The notes under the pieces: generated by a model
The model's database searches: none
The model's input: the letters and a program-made list of their open reading frames with translations, nothing else
What the model was told of the DNA's origin: nothing
Made by a program: the position numbers and the translations under genes
Shown: positions 19,868 through 29,943 of the stretch, piece after piece
Layout of the letters: each line of letters opens with the position of its first letter
How positions within the stretch are numbered: the first letter of the stretch is position 1
NCBI GenBank assembly: GCA_014529385.2
Contig: CM043971.1
Location: 58,518,209 to 58,582,208, forward strand
Reading direction: 5' to 3'
DNA: 64,000 bases
Origin: Adiantum capillus-veneris
Lineage: Eukaryota; Streptophyta; Polypodiopsida; Polypodiales; Pteridaceae

Positions 19868-21424
19868 TCTCTTGACACTAGGGGATGGATTGTCAAACTC
19901 CGGTCAGATATTGTGCGGGGGAGTTGAACTTGATGGAATGCTAAGATCGAGAGCTACCCTTAGGGCGTGAGTGAGGAAACTAGCGGGCTCCTCTATCAAC
20001 TGCAGCTTGTCTTGAGAGGCAACCACATGGGCTAAAGGTGGCGCCTGAGGGATGGTGCTAACTGCTATGAAATTGATCTTGGGAAAGGTGAATTCAGGTT
20101 GGCTCTGACTTGGGCTCGAAGACGTGGATGTGTGATGTTTGGGACAATCCTTACTATAAATAATTTTAGCCTCAGGGAAATGATGGCAAGGAGGAGACGC
20201 TTCAGGCAGTGGGCATTTGCTTTGGTAATGCCCATATTCTCCATGTCTATAGCACAGATGGCCTGATTGGATGGATGAGTCGAAGGGTGAGGTGGTGCTT
20301 GGTCCTACTGCATGGAGGTGGAGGCTGAGGTGTAGAAGCTCTGAAGAGCTGAGGGAGCATTAGCATGATAAAATCTCTGAGAGGAAAAAGTGCTCTGCAT
20401 ATCTTGCATAGGAGGGTTGTCAATAAAGGTGGCATGTGGTTTGGATGGCCATAGGGAGAAACCATATTGGATGCATGTGCCAATCGCGGGTGAATAGATG
20501 CCAAGCCTTGTTGAAGTGTAGGGGTGAGGCTTTGTTGTAATTTTAAGAATCCCTTTAGATACTAGAAATCTTTGTCGTCATGTCCTGGTTTCCCACAGAA
20601 GTGGAAGTAAGCTCAAAGTGGGCATTCCTGTGGAGGATGCCCGAGAGAGCAACATGAGCTACACCAAACCACAAACTTAGACCCTGCTGAGCCCTGAGCT
20701 CTTCTAGCTCCCGCTTGCTTTGGTCCAAATCCCCTTGATGTAGAGGCTTCTCCTATCAAAGAGAGAAGGATCTCTCCTCTTGATGAGCTCGTTGTAACTT
20801 CAATGCTTCTAGTTCCCTAACGTGAGAAGTCAAGGTGTCAGCAGCAGATGGACATCACAAGAGTACTAAGGTAGTCTCTACCTGAGGAGAGTCATTCAAC
20901 AGCTTCCTTGCCCCCTCTATCCTAGTGACAATAGCGACAAACTCCTCCAGAGTGGCTTTGGGTCAAAGAATCTCTCAAAGATTTTACTGAGCAGTGTTGG
21001 GAAGAGCCTTCTCCACCCACTTCTTAACAATGAATTCTCCTAGTTGCTGGGGAAGCTTGGCGACCTGAGACTTTGGCCTTGTCATGAGTTCTGAAAAAGT
21101 CTCAATTGGATGGAGAACTAGGTTTGCCAACTCATCCAAAACCTTCTCTTGAAAGTCACCTGGTCTGAAAGCTTCACAAAACTGCCGTCGTAGTGTTGTC
21201 CAAGTTGTGAAGTGGTTCACTGCAAACTGATTGTCCCATTTGTCCGCCAAGCCATCCAAGGTTGATGGGAAGAGCACAAGGTAGGCATCTTCTTTGTTGA
21301 GGCCACGACCCTTGCAGAGGGAGACAAATCTCTTGGCATGGTTGTCTGCATCCTTTGTGGGGAGTCCTTCAAAAGTTGGAAACTTTATATTCACCTTAAC
21401 CAGAATGCTTGTTAGCTCCTCCAT
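19868..21424 (-). pseudogene. Gypsy-A gag, degenerate
   Basis: From MEELTSILVKVNIKFPTFEG at 21424. The gag core reads DADNHAKRFVSLCKG, EDAYLVLFPSTLDGLADKW and TLRRQFCEAFRPGDFQEK. Further on, ASNMVSPYGHPNHMPPLL and, near 20200, a knuckle-like CYRHGEYGHYQSKC with SKDCPKHH are collinear with the Gypsy-B gag at 29944-31541. Multiple stops and frameshifts follow residue 147. The frame runs to the insertion site of the gag-only element at 19867 and resumes at 3003. Confidence 0.85.
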
Positions 21425-21803
21425 GGATTTCTACTCAGAGCTTTGGGCACAAAGAACCTTAACTTACTGGACACTGGACCATAATTGACTAGACCACACT
21501 AGACTCGACTAGACCACTTGGCTAACTAGGGCGAGTGACTAGACTATAGGGCGCGTGACTAGACCACTCAGCTACACTAGGACAATTGACTAGACAAAGA
21601 TGAGAGACTAGAATAGCTGGTTGAGGGCTAATTTGGACTAGACTAGCTAGACTAAGCTGGCCAAGGCAAAGTTGGACTAGACCAATCTAGACCAGCAGAC
21701 TGGCACAGGCAATGACTTAAGCCAGCCAGCTCCTCGACTTGTATGCTCAACGAAGTGAGACTTCAGTTAAGGTCCCATCAAGCGTGCAAAAAATCAGAGC
21801 ATA
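21425..21803 (-). other. Gypsy-A leader with GACTAGACCA tandem repeats
   Basis: Between 21485 and 21700 the words GACTAGACCAC and ACTAGACTAG recur many times, forming a degenerate short tandem array. The same leader position in Gypsy-B (about 29495-29645) holds the related TGGTCTAGTC/CTCGTCCTGG repeats, so the array is a family feature. Confidence 0.7.
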
Positions 21804-22358
21804 TGTAGCAGGAAAAGTGTGACATGCTCTCTATAGTGGGTGCTCCTTATTGCAATATGCGTGAAACCTCACTTCAATAGAAGGAAAATGCAGCACATCA
21901 CTGGAACTAGCAACTTAGAAGACACAACAATGGACTCATAGAACCATATAGACTTGGCTGGCACCACACTTAGTTCCTCTGCTCTCCTCAACTCCAAGCC
22001 TAGGACTCACAAGTACAACAGGGGTGTCAAGGCTCGAACATGCAGGGAGGGTGCAGATGTGCATTGCTGGACCCAAGACCTCAGACTCATGATGCTAGAC
22101 CATAGAAACTAGATAATGGTGTGGTATATGACCACTAGAACCACTCACACATATATACAATCATAAAGAGCCATTAATGACTAGCAAAATATCCTAGTCC
22201 AGCTAAGTCTATCTCCAAACTATGGTGGTGGTGATTTGGCCACGATGTCCACTAGACCACCACTCGTATCACTGCCCAGGCGAGATTCCATCTAGTGTGA
22301 ACTCCAGACCAATTATAATTGTAAATGCTTGTTCTGTGCAAGTGACACTGTAGCCTTG

Positions 22359-22363
<5 letters not shown>
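21804..22363 (-). repeat. 5' LTR of Gypsy-A
   Basis: Reverse complement collinear with the Gypsy-B LTRs. It shares GGAGATAGACTTAG, GGTCTAGTGGACATC, AGGAGCACCCACT and the terminal CTACA. The boundary at 21804 is TGTAGC. The right boundary is taken as the CA at 22363, just where a (CA)n run starts, so it could be off by a few bases. Confidence 0.8.
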
Positions 22364-22404
<41 letters not shown>

Positions 22405-22445
22405 GAAGAAGAAGAAGAAGAAGAAGAAGAAGAAGAAGAAGAAGA
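22361..22445. repeat. (CA)n-(GAA)n compound microsatellite
   Basis: About 20 CA units (22361-22401) followed by about 14 GAA units. It abuts the outer edge of the Gypsy-A LTR. Confidence 0.97.
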
Positions 22446-23337
22446 GAGAGAGGCATATAACCACCTGTGCATACCCGCTACTTTGAAGCAAAAAAGAATC
22501 ACCTTTGCCAAGTAACTGCTTTTTAAAACTGTTCCATCGGAATTGGTTAAAATCATTGAGTGAAGTCAACCTCACCTTTTTCTTTAGTCAAGACACACTA
22601 TAAATAGGCTCACAATAGCTTAGAGATAGCACCATGACCAATTACACATGGAGGACGAAGAAGACGAGACTCAAGTTTGCTATGATACCACTAAGAAGGT
22701 GGAAGCATGACGAAGGTCCACCACTAAACTCTAAATTAGGGCCTAGAACACATGCTAAGAGCGTGGTCATGCGTGACACAGTTATTCGTAACCTATAACT
22801 GTGGCTAATGAGCCTCTATAATTAATGATTGGAAAAAATACACATCCATAGTGGTCACGTGGGGCACAATTGCTAAATGAAACGGGAAGAGAAAAATAGA
22901 AACAACGGATGATGATTGTTCGATTTTCCAAGCATGTCTCTCGCTTTTTTGGATCCCTATTTACTTGGTGAGCCCAAGGTACTTTTTGCAATATCTGAAC
23001 GTAGAAGCCACCACGTGGCATTAGATTTAAATTAAAAAAAAACATCACTCTAATGAAAAGCTCTAAAAAAAACTCCACGCGAAAAGCTGCCAAGTGAATT
23101 AAATAAATAAAAAAACCAGTGTCGTTGCTCTCGTACAGAAGTAGTCGCTCTTCTCCACAAGCAGTTCGTAGGTTCCCAGAAGCAGCTCCTTGCGCCTCCT
23201 AATCGGCCTTCTTTTGCAGTGCAGCTTGCTTGTGCCTTCCCCACACAACGATCATAGCAGCTTTGTAGTGGTGAGTTGAACAGTATGTCCAGCTTCAATT
23301 ACTACCTTACTCAACTCTTTTCGGCAGACAACTACTT
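22446..23337. other. No gene seen
   Basis: A/T-rich intergenic sequence. Minus-strand open frames up to about 100 codons (22782-23093, 23050-23298) show no recognisable domain. A plus-strand frame starting at 23276 overlaps the next entry in another frame. Confidence 0.5.
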
Positions 23338-24775
23338 ATGGACAGCATTATTCCGCTCCAAGTATATAATCTTGTGCAGATTCAGTGCCCTCGGCCATCC
23401 TTCAATGTTCATGGAAATGATATGCAGCAGATCCCCATGCCTAATTCTCAAGTTTCACACCAATTATTTTCCGCGCAGTTTGCCTGTGAAGCAGCAAGCC
23501 GAGCAGAACCAGAAAAGAGTACCAAAGACCTTTCAAACCCTAGTTATATTTCGTAGATCATCAAGCTAGAGGGTACTTCGGATGCTTTCCGACGTGATGA
23601 GCATTCTCAAAGATCAGATATTTTGTGCGATCAACCAATGGCAGAGGTCTGTTCTAGTGCTACTGAAACAGAAGATAATCAGATTTCAATCGATGATCAG
23701 TTGGCCTAATTTGGAGTCGAACCACCAAAACTCGTCCGTTCAACACATTTTTTTGCTGATGCTATCAGGGTGTTGCCGATGCAACTGGAAGAGGTCGAAA
23801 AAATGAAAAGAATAGACGTCGAAGTGGACATGAGGACAAAAAATCTTAGCAGGATCGATCACACCGAAGCTGTGATGGTTGTCCTCAAGTAATTAAGCCA
23901 GCGGCTTCAGTACTAACTGCTTGCGCTTTTAGCAGAGAGTGTGAGGAGATTAGTGAGAGACAGCTCAATGTCGAGGAAAAGGCATTGGGGAATATTGTCA
24001 CTATGCACAATCATGGTCTGATGAGTTGTTGACTTGAGTCGCACTCCTCGTCCAACTCTGCTGATAGCCTATTTGAAAATTTGATGAGACAAGCATTTCA
24101 GAACGATCTGCAAACAAACAAAAACATCTCTCATAACCAATTCAACGCAGAATATGGTGTCCGTTGGAGTTGGTTAATGTGTAGCTCCAAGGAGATGCAA
24201 CAGCATTGCAGCGGAAGTCAAGTAGTCAATCATGCAGGTGCCTACGTTGCGGACTAGGATCAAAAGAATAGTCAAAGAGCAGAAGCCGAAGCTAATTCTT
24301 TTTTCCACACAAAGAGCTTTGATGCTGGAGAAGCCGAAGAACAAGGATAGCGGAGTAATGGCATATCGAGAGACAGGCATACCAATATGTTAGGACCTAT
24401 TAGCCTCCAACAATAGTTCATTGTTGGCCATTCAATATCTGGGTGGGATAGAAATTTTTTTACAGACAATGTGGCTAATATTGCGGCCTGTAAAGAGATT
24501 CTCTTTCCAAACCGCGTGCAGGCGGCAGCCAATGCGGCCACAGTTGAGATTAGCAACAGTAGTATACTACAGCGTTGCTCTTCAACAGATGCATACAAAG
24601 CAGGGAATGCTCGTGGTGTGGATTTGAATGCATAGCAGTTGCTGCTTTAGAGCTCTCTTCTTGCCAATAACCATGATTTGGTGGCGGATTCTATGAGCAA
24701 AGATCCATGTACGCAGTAGCTATCGGATCAAGTTCGGACGGTTGCAAACATCAATTTGGTATCGATACATAATGC
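23338..24775 (+). pseudogene. Unidentified degenerate gene
   Basis: From 23338 to 23891 one plus-strand frame is open except for two single stops (TAG at 23554, TAA near 23706). It reads VHGNDMQQIPMPNSQVSHQL, then IIKLEGTSDAFRRDEHSQ, ATETEDNQISIDDQLA and, after the second stop, FGVEPPKLVRSTHFFADAI and VLPMQLEEVEKMKRIDVEV. The composition is protein-like (acidic, Gln-rich). Further on, 24470-24630 reads NIAACKEILFPNRVQAAANA and SSILQRCSSTDAYKAGNARG before stops. I do not recognise the family. It could be a decayed host gene or transposon gene. Confidence 0.4.
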
Positions 24776-24832
24776 AGGTTAGCCAGCAAGGAGGCAAGAA
24801 GACATAATTGCTGACCGAAGCAGCTTACAACT

Positions 24833-24834
<2 letters not shown>

Positions 24835-24898
<64 letters not shown>
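24835..24898. repeat. (GA)n microsatellite
   Basis: About 32 GA units. The sequence on its right (24899-24945: GATCATAGGACATAGAGCAT, AAAGTTACATTTG) loosely resembles the reverse complement of the LINE 3' end found beside other (TC)n arrays here, so this array may also be a LINE tail. Confidence 0.95.
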
Positions 24899-24902
<4 letters not shown>

Positions 24903-24945
24903 AATACTGATCATAGGACATAGAGCATAAAGTTACATTTGCATG

Positions 24946-25860
24946 TTTTGTGTATGGCAGGGAGGACATATATTCACAACACTGCACGTTTCAATTGCAC
25001 AAGTGCGACTCCAGCTTGACAACATTGCAAGGTCCGTTATCTGTATCCAATTTTTCATGCGCATGCGTTTGCTTGGCGCAACACATAAATGCTTCCGTTT
25101 CTTATAACTTTTGGGAGAGACCACAGTGCCAGCTCTCCACCATACTTTTGTATGGCACCTTTGTATGACGTGCACAACATACTTTGCACTTTTAGTATGA
25201 CGTTTCATTGTAACACAATATGTTTAACTATTCACATCGCTTTTTTAAAGCTTGACTCAAATATCGGCGGCGTGTAGATTGGACAATCAAAAAGTAGGAG
25301 TACAAGATTGCAGGTCAATAATGCACCTCATTTATTATTGCAATTCATTCATGCTTTATCTATTTTCTTGTTTTAGAATTTTCCGCATTACTTCGTTTGC
25401 TTTTATTTGGATCTCGTTTTCAGAACTATACACTCAATGTCGATCAACATCTGCACGTGAGTTGCACATGTAACTTTTTGCATACGATTGCTTGCCAAAT
25501 GTATGTGATGTATTATAGTAGTGAATACACAAGTAGTGAATGCATGTGGTGTATCACAATAGTGAATTCACCTTGTGCATCTTTACTTTAGCTCTAAATA
25601 AATTATACTATACTAGGTATCTAAATAATTGATGCCATACTATATATGTCCTTGTTTCTCCCATACTTAGGTGTCAGTATCAAGTTCTCAAGACCTAGAA
25701 GATTACAGTTTAATCGTCAATAAGCTAAAGAGTAAACTGTAGCCAACTTGAAACTAGCTTACCGTCCATATGCTAGGTGACGGTTTGAATTCACTGCATT
25801 GTATAAAGATTGGAGCATGCAATGTGACATCTTCGCTCACAATCTAGAAGTACGTCTCTG
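24946..25860. other. No gene seen
   Basis: A/T-rich sequence with short unrelated open frames on both strands (at most about 91 codons). A short direct repeat of GTAGTGAATAC/GTAGTGAATGC occurs near 25519-25541. Nothing assignable. Confidence 0.5.
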
Positions 25861-26083
25861 TTGCGCGACGACATACCTCACATATATAGCGATAAACAAG
25901 GTCGACAGATAAATGAAATAGACACTCTTGTTGCCTTCTACCCTTCTGTATTATTGTTGGCCGCTTTGTCATCCGAGCGGCAACAACAAGACTTAGCATC
26001 ATTCTATTTACAATCCATTATCAGTTCAAGATACCAACCACGAATCAACATTATCCTCTCTCTATTCATCATGAGACCGATGA

Positions 26084-26740
26084 GTGATATTTGGACATAG
26101 AAGAGGCAGATATTATAATTATAGAGATGAGCTATCCATGTTAACCCAAACGACTTTTGACCTTATAGTAAGACAAAATGTCAATGTAATAACCAATAAA
26201 TTGGCAGATCCCTTCAACAACAAATGTGTCCTCTTGCTCGGTGATCTTGCCCAACTACCCCCAGTTTGTAGTCAAACGGGAGCTTTGTAACACATGCCAT
26301 ATCACAAGCTCGGTCCACTGGCTACATGTAGCATTGTATAAGATGTCATGCTGTATAAAACATGCAACGGACACTGAATTTCTTCAATTCTTCACCATTT
26401 TTCGTGAAAGAAAACCAACCGTAGATAAGATCAATTGTACCTTGGGTGCATGTATTATAGATGAAGCGCATGTGTATGTCACATCACAGACATCCAATAC
26501 TAAAACAACCTTGCCTTGAATAAATTGTACAATCAAACTGACATTACAAAACTTGAAATGAAAATGAATGCGGGTAACATAAATGTCCTTGAAAATATCA
26601 CTGAAAATATTGACTTGACAATCGGTGCGGCAAACGGTGCAACATGCATTGTCGATGCCATAACACAGAATGTAAAGTTACATGTATCATTTTCCTCATT
26701 CATTGTACTGGGAATAACTACAAAAGAAGAAAGGCAACAC
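26084..26740 (+). pseudogene. PIF1-like DNA helicase remnant
   Basis: The translation at 26115-26280 reads DELSMLTQTTFDLIV, then NNKCVLLLGDLAQLPPVC. PIF1-family helicases have DE(I/L)SM (Walker B) followed about 30 residues later by GDxxQLPPV, so this is SF1B helicase motif II and III. After frameshifts, CCIKHATDTEFLQFFTIFRE and INCTLGACIIDEAHVYVTS fit the next segment, and ENIDLTIGAANGATCIVDAI fits the C-terminal part. Walker A is not found upstream. It could come from a Helitron, which also carries a PIF1 domain, but no Rep or HUH motif was seen. Not functional. Confidence 0.7.
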
Positions 26741-26744
26741 ACAA

Positions 26745-27290
26745 ACAACTATAAAAGAAGAAAGGCAAAACACACTCAAAATCCACCTTCAAAAATGCGA
26801 GCCGACGTGTTGTGCTAGCAACCATTCAATGAAAAATTTCATTTGTAATACAACCTCGCTTGGATATAATCTCAACTGTAACCACTCCTATAATCTCTAA
26901 TAATTGATCCCATAAACATTATAGCATTTTTTGAGTGTAAATCCCTTTCACGCAATGCCGCCCTTCCCAAATTAGTCTTGCTTTTGTTCCGTTTAGTCAT
27001 GCTAGTTGCTAAAAGTCAATTTGCATATTTGATGTTATATTCTATAGATGTTATATAGCAAGGCCCACCAAGCAAGACTAGTTACTATTTTGGTAATAGG
27101 CTCTAACTGCTTGATCAAGAAGAGGAGGCATGGTGCCCGGCAACATAGTCCTGACACCCTTGCTGTTCAACCAATCGACAACTGCAACGTTGATCTTTCT
27201 TGCTCGTGAAGGCTTGAATTCACTTCTAGACATTGAATATTACAATCGTGGAGAATACCTGAGGCCAATGGATCCTCTACAAGTGGGTAA
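26745..27290. other. No gene seen
   Basis: A/T-rich spacer between the helicase remnant and the PPR cluster. A 104-codon plus frame at 27130-27444 starts here but shows no clear domain. Confidence 0.4.
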
Positions 27291-27299
27291 CTTGAAAAG

Positions 27300-28704
27300 A
27301 ATGCATACTTGGAAAAATGCTGGTCACTATGTATGTCAAGTGCGTAGCAAGTCTTCGACGAGCTTATTGTGTGGGTGTGCTTTCTCAAGTGCACCACATT
27401 TCTCTGTTGGGCATATCCTACAGTCATCTTGTGGAACACACTGATTGCAGGATATGCCCAACAGAGAAATGTGGTGCACTTGAGAAAGCACAAATAGTGC
27501 TTGAGGAGCTTTTTGTTCGGAACAGTGTCTCTTCGAATGCAATGTTATTTGAACATCATCTCTTGGAATGCACTGATGTTTCAAAAAACTTTCGTAATTT
27601 GCTATGCCTTGGTTGATACATATGCCAAATGTGGTACACTTCAAAGAGCACAAAAAGTGCTTGGGAGCTTTTTATATGGAATCTTTTCTCTTGGAGTGCA
27701 TTGATTGCGGGATGTGTGCAACAGGAGCAAACCAAAAAGCTCAAGGCTATTTTCAATGGATGCAAAGCAAGGGCCTCTCTCTAGATGCAATCACATACGC
27801 ATGCATCTTGACCTTCTGTACCAAGGCACTATGATTCATGCTGATATTCGCGTAACTTGAAAAGAGTGCATACTTGAAAAAATGTTGGTCAGTATGTATG
27901 TCAAGTATTGTCAGTGCGCAACAAGTCTTAGACGAGCTTACTGTATGGGATGTCGTCTTGTGGAATGCATTGATTGCAGGATATACTCAGCAGAGATGCA
28001 ATCACCTATGCATGCATCTTGAAGGCATGTGGCTCTACCCAAGATGTTGATACGGGCTTAAATATTTGCTCTGATATTGTTAGCCAAGGGCTGTTGCAGA
28101 AATTGTTGTGCTTGGCAATACCTTGCTCCACACACATCCATTTTCTCTCACAACATCCCCAAGCAAGCGGCAATAAAGGCTAGACAAGAGCAAGAGAATG
28201 AGTCTTTCTTTTGTCAGCTCACTTAAAGACTGTGCTAAGGAGAAGGTTTTGTACCAAGGTAGTAGCATTCATGCTGATATTTGTGATAGTGGGTTACTTG
28301 AAAAGAATGCATACTTGAAGAAAATGTTGGTTAGTAAGTATATCAAGTGCGGTGCACTTATTAAGTCTTTGGCAAGGTTACTGTGCGGGATGCCATCTTG
28401 TGGAATGCACTGATTGCAGGATATGCCGAGACAGGGCTAGGAAGCAGTGGGATGTTTTCAGCTGGTGCGTAGCAGGGGCCTATCTCCAGACACAATCACC
28501 TATGCGTGCATCTTAAAGGCATGCGCATTGTGGCTCTACGCAAGATGCTCATATAGACACAAAAAATCACGATGATATTGTTAGTCTAAGTGCTGAAAAG
28601 AGATGTCGTGCCAATCTGTTTTCAGCAGATGCGAAGCGAGGGCCTCTCTCCAGATGCAATCACCTACGCATGAATTCATATGGCTCTACGTAAGATGCTG
28701 ATGC
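27300..28704 (+). pseudogene. PPR repeat pseudogene cluster, left part
   Basis: Broken pentatricopeptide repeats, plant P-L-S style. Readable pieces: LVTMYVKCVAS; KCGALEKAQIVLEELFVRN; SKGLSLDAITYACIL; VLDELTVWDVVLWNALIAGY (near 27930); DAITYACILKACGSTQDVDT; and at 28198-28413 SFVSSLKDCAKEKVLYQGSS, IHADICDSGLLEKNAYLKK and KYIKCGALIKS, which resembles the N-terminal repeat of such proteins. Similar modules of roughly 300 bp recur, with frameshifts and stops in nearly every one. Gypsy-B inserted at 28704/28705. The intact proteins act in organellar RNA editing or processing; these copies cannot. Confidence 0.85.
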
Positions 28705-29359
28705 TGTAGTAGTAGGCTACAGTATCACTTTCACAGGACACACAATTAGTACAGTTGGTCTGGTTCACACTGGACAGACTCTTTGGGCCTGCTACAGCAT
28801 CACTTTCACAGGACACACAATCAGTAGAGTTGGTCTGGTCTGGTTCACACTGGACAGACTCTTTGGGCTGAGCAGTGACATGTGGCAGGGATACAGACAG
28901 TGGTCTAGTGGACATCATGGCTAGGTCACCACCACCGCTTAGTTTGGAGATAGACTTAGATGACTGACATTTATGAGCCATTGGTGGCTCTTTATGGTTG
29001 GACATATGAGTAGTAGCTGTTGGGTCATCATTATCATCTTCTTCATATATGGCCCAGCATCGTTGTCTAGAGTAGAGAGTCTATACACAACTTGTCTGCA
29101 CCATCCCTGTATATCTGAGCCTCGATACCCCCATTGTACCCGTGAGTTTTGGGCTGGAGCTGAGTGTGCTGCCACGCCAGAGTCTGTACTGGTTCTTTGA
29201 GATAGTCGAGTTCGTATGTTTTTGTTTGCTTCTGTGTTTGTGTCTTGATTTGCTCTTATCTATTGTTTCTTGTGTTTTCATTCTGTTTGAGTGAGATATC
29301 ACGCACATTGCACCGAGGAGCACCCACTGAAGAGAGCACGACATGCTATCCACACTACA
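28705..29359 (+). repeat. 5' LTR of Gypsy-B with internal duplication
   Basis: 655 bp, TGTAGTAGTAGG to CACACTACA. A 75-79 bp segment is tandemly duplicated near its start (28716-28790 and 28791-28869, both from GCTACAG to CTTTGGGC). The 3' LTR has a single copy. The duplication accounts for most of the 93-bp length difference between the LTRs. Confidence 0.88.
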
Positions 29360-29373
29360 GGTGCTCTCATTTT

Positions 29374-29391
29374 TGGCACGCTCGGTGGGAC
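29374..29391 (+). promoter_or_regulatory. Gypsy-B primer-binding site
   Basis: TGGCACGCTCGGTGGGAC, 14 bases inside the 5' LTR. It starts with TGG like all primer sites and resembles the TGGCGCCCACCGTGGGG site of plant Tat/Ogre-type Gypsy elements, with changes. Which tRNA pairs here is uncertain. Confidence 0.6.
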
Positions 29392-29943
29392 TTCAATTGA
29401 AGTCTCGCTCTTTGTTGAGTTACAAATCAAGGAGCTAGCTGGTTTTTACCTAGCCTCACCTACTTCGCCTTGCAGAGTGCAACCTGTTGGTCTGGTCCTC
29501 TCTCGCCCTGGTCCACCCAACCAGCTCTCGTCCTGCTCTCGTCTTGGTATAGTCCTTCCTCGTCTCTGGTCTACTCCTTCCTCGTCCCTGGTCCAGCCAA
29601 GTGGTCTAGTCACTCGCCCTAGTCGAGTAGAGTCTAGACCGGTGTTCAGTCAGTTAAGTTCTTCTTGCCCAAAGCTTGGTTGGGTTTGTGGTTATCGCAT
29701 GACACATACAAGGCGGTCATTAGAGCGTCAAAGCGCACTACTGAGTCCTTTGAAGTACTACCGCAGAAGGCGTCAACCCTTGGTACCTAGTAGAAGTCCA
29801 CCAAGCCCATCACCCATACCTCCACATACGACATCATCCATTCCTCCATCCGGTTCTACATCTTCCGGGTCACCTTCCCCATTTAAACTTCTCTCATTTT
29901 GTTACAGCAAGCTATTGAGCAACAGGCTCCTGAGCAAGAGACC

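Larger units (their letters stand above)
2351..22363 (-). mobile_element. Gypsy-A: old Ty3/Gypsy element, truncated and split
   Basis: Minus-strand element read from a 5' LTR at 21804-22363 through leader, gag and protease. It is interrupted at 3009-19862 by a younger LTR element and truncated at its 3' side at 2351 by a Copia LTR. Its parts are assigned by comparison with the plus-strand family member Gypsy-B (28705-33909). The reading frame continues across the inserted element: the peptide before the insertion ends DNPSPSVKRG and resumes SSLLSNIDG, matching SLLSDIDG in Gypsy-B. No reverse transcriptase or integrase remains, because the copy stops after protease. Confidence 0.85.

Noticed and set aside
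26084-26740. Helitron
   Set aside because: Only PIF1-like motifs were found. No Rep/HUH motif or Helitron termini were seen, so the name is not justified.
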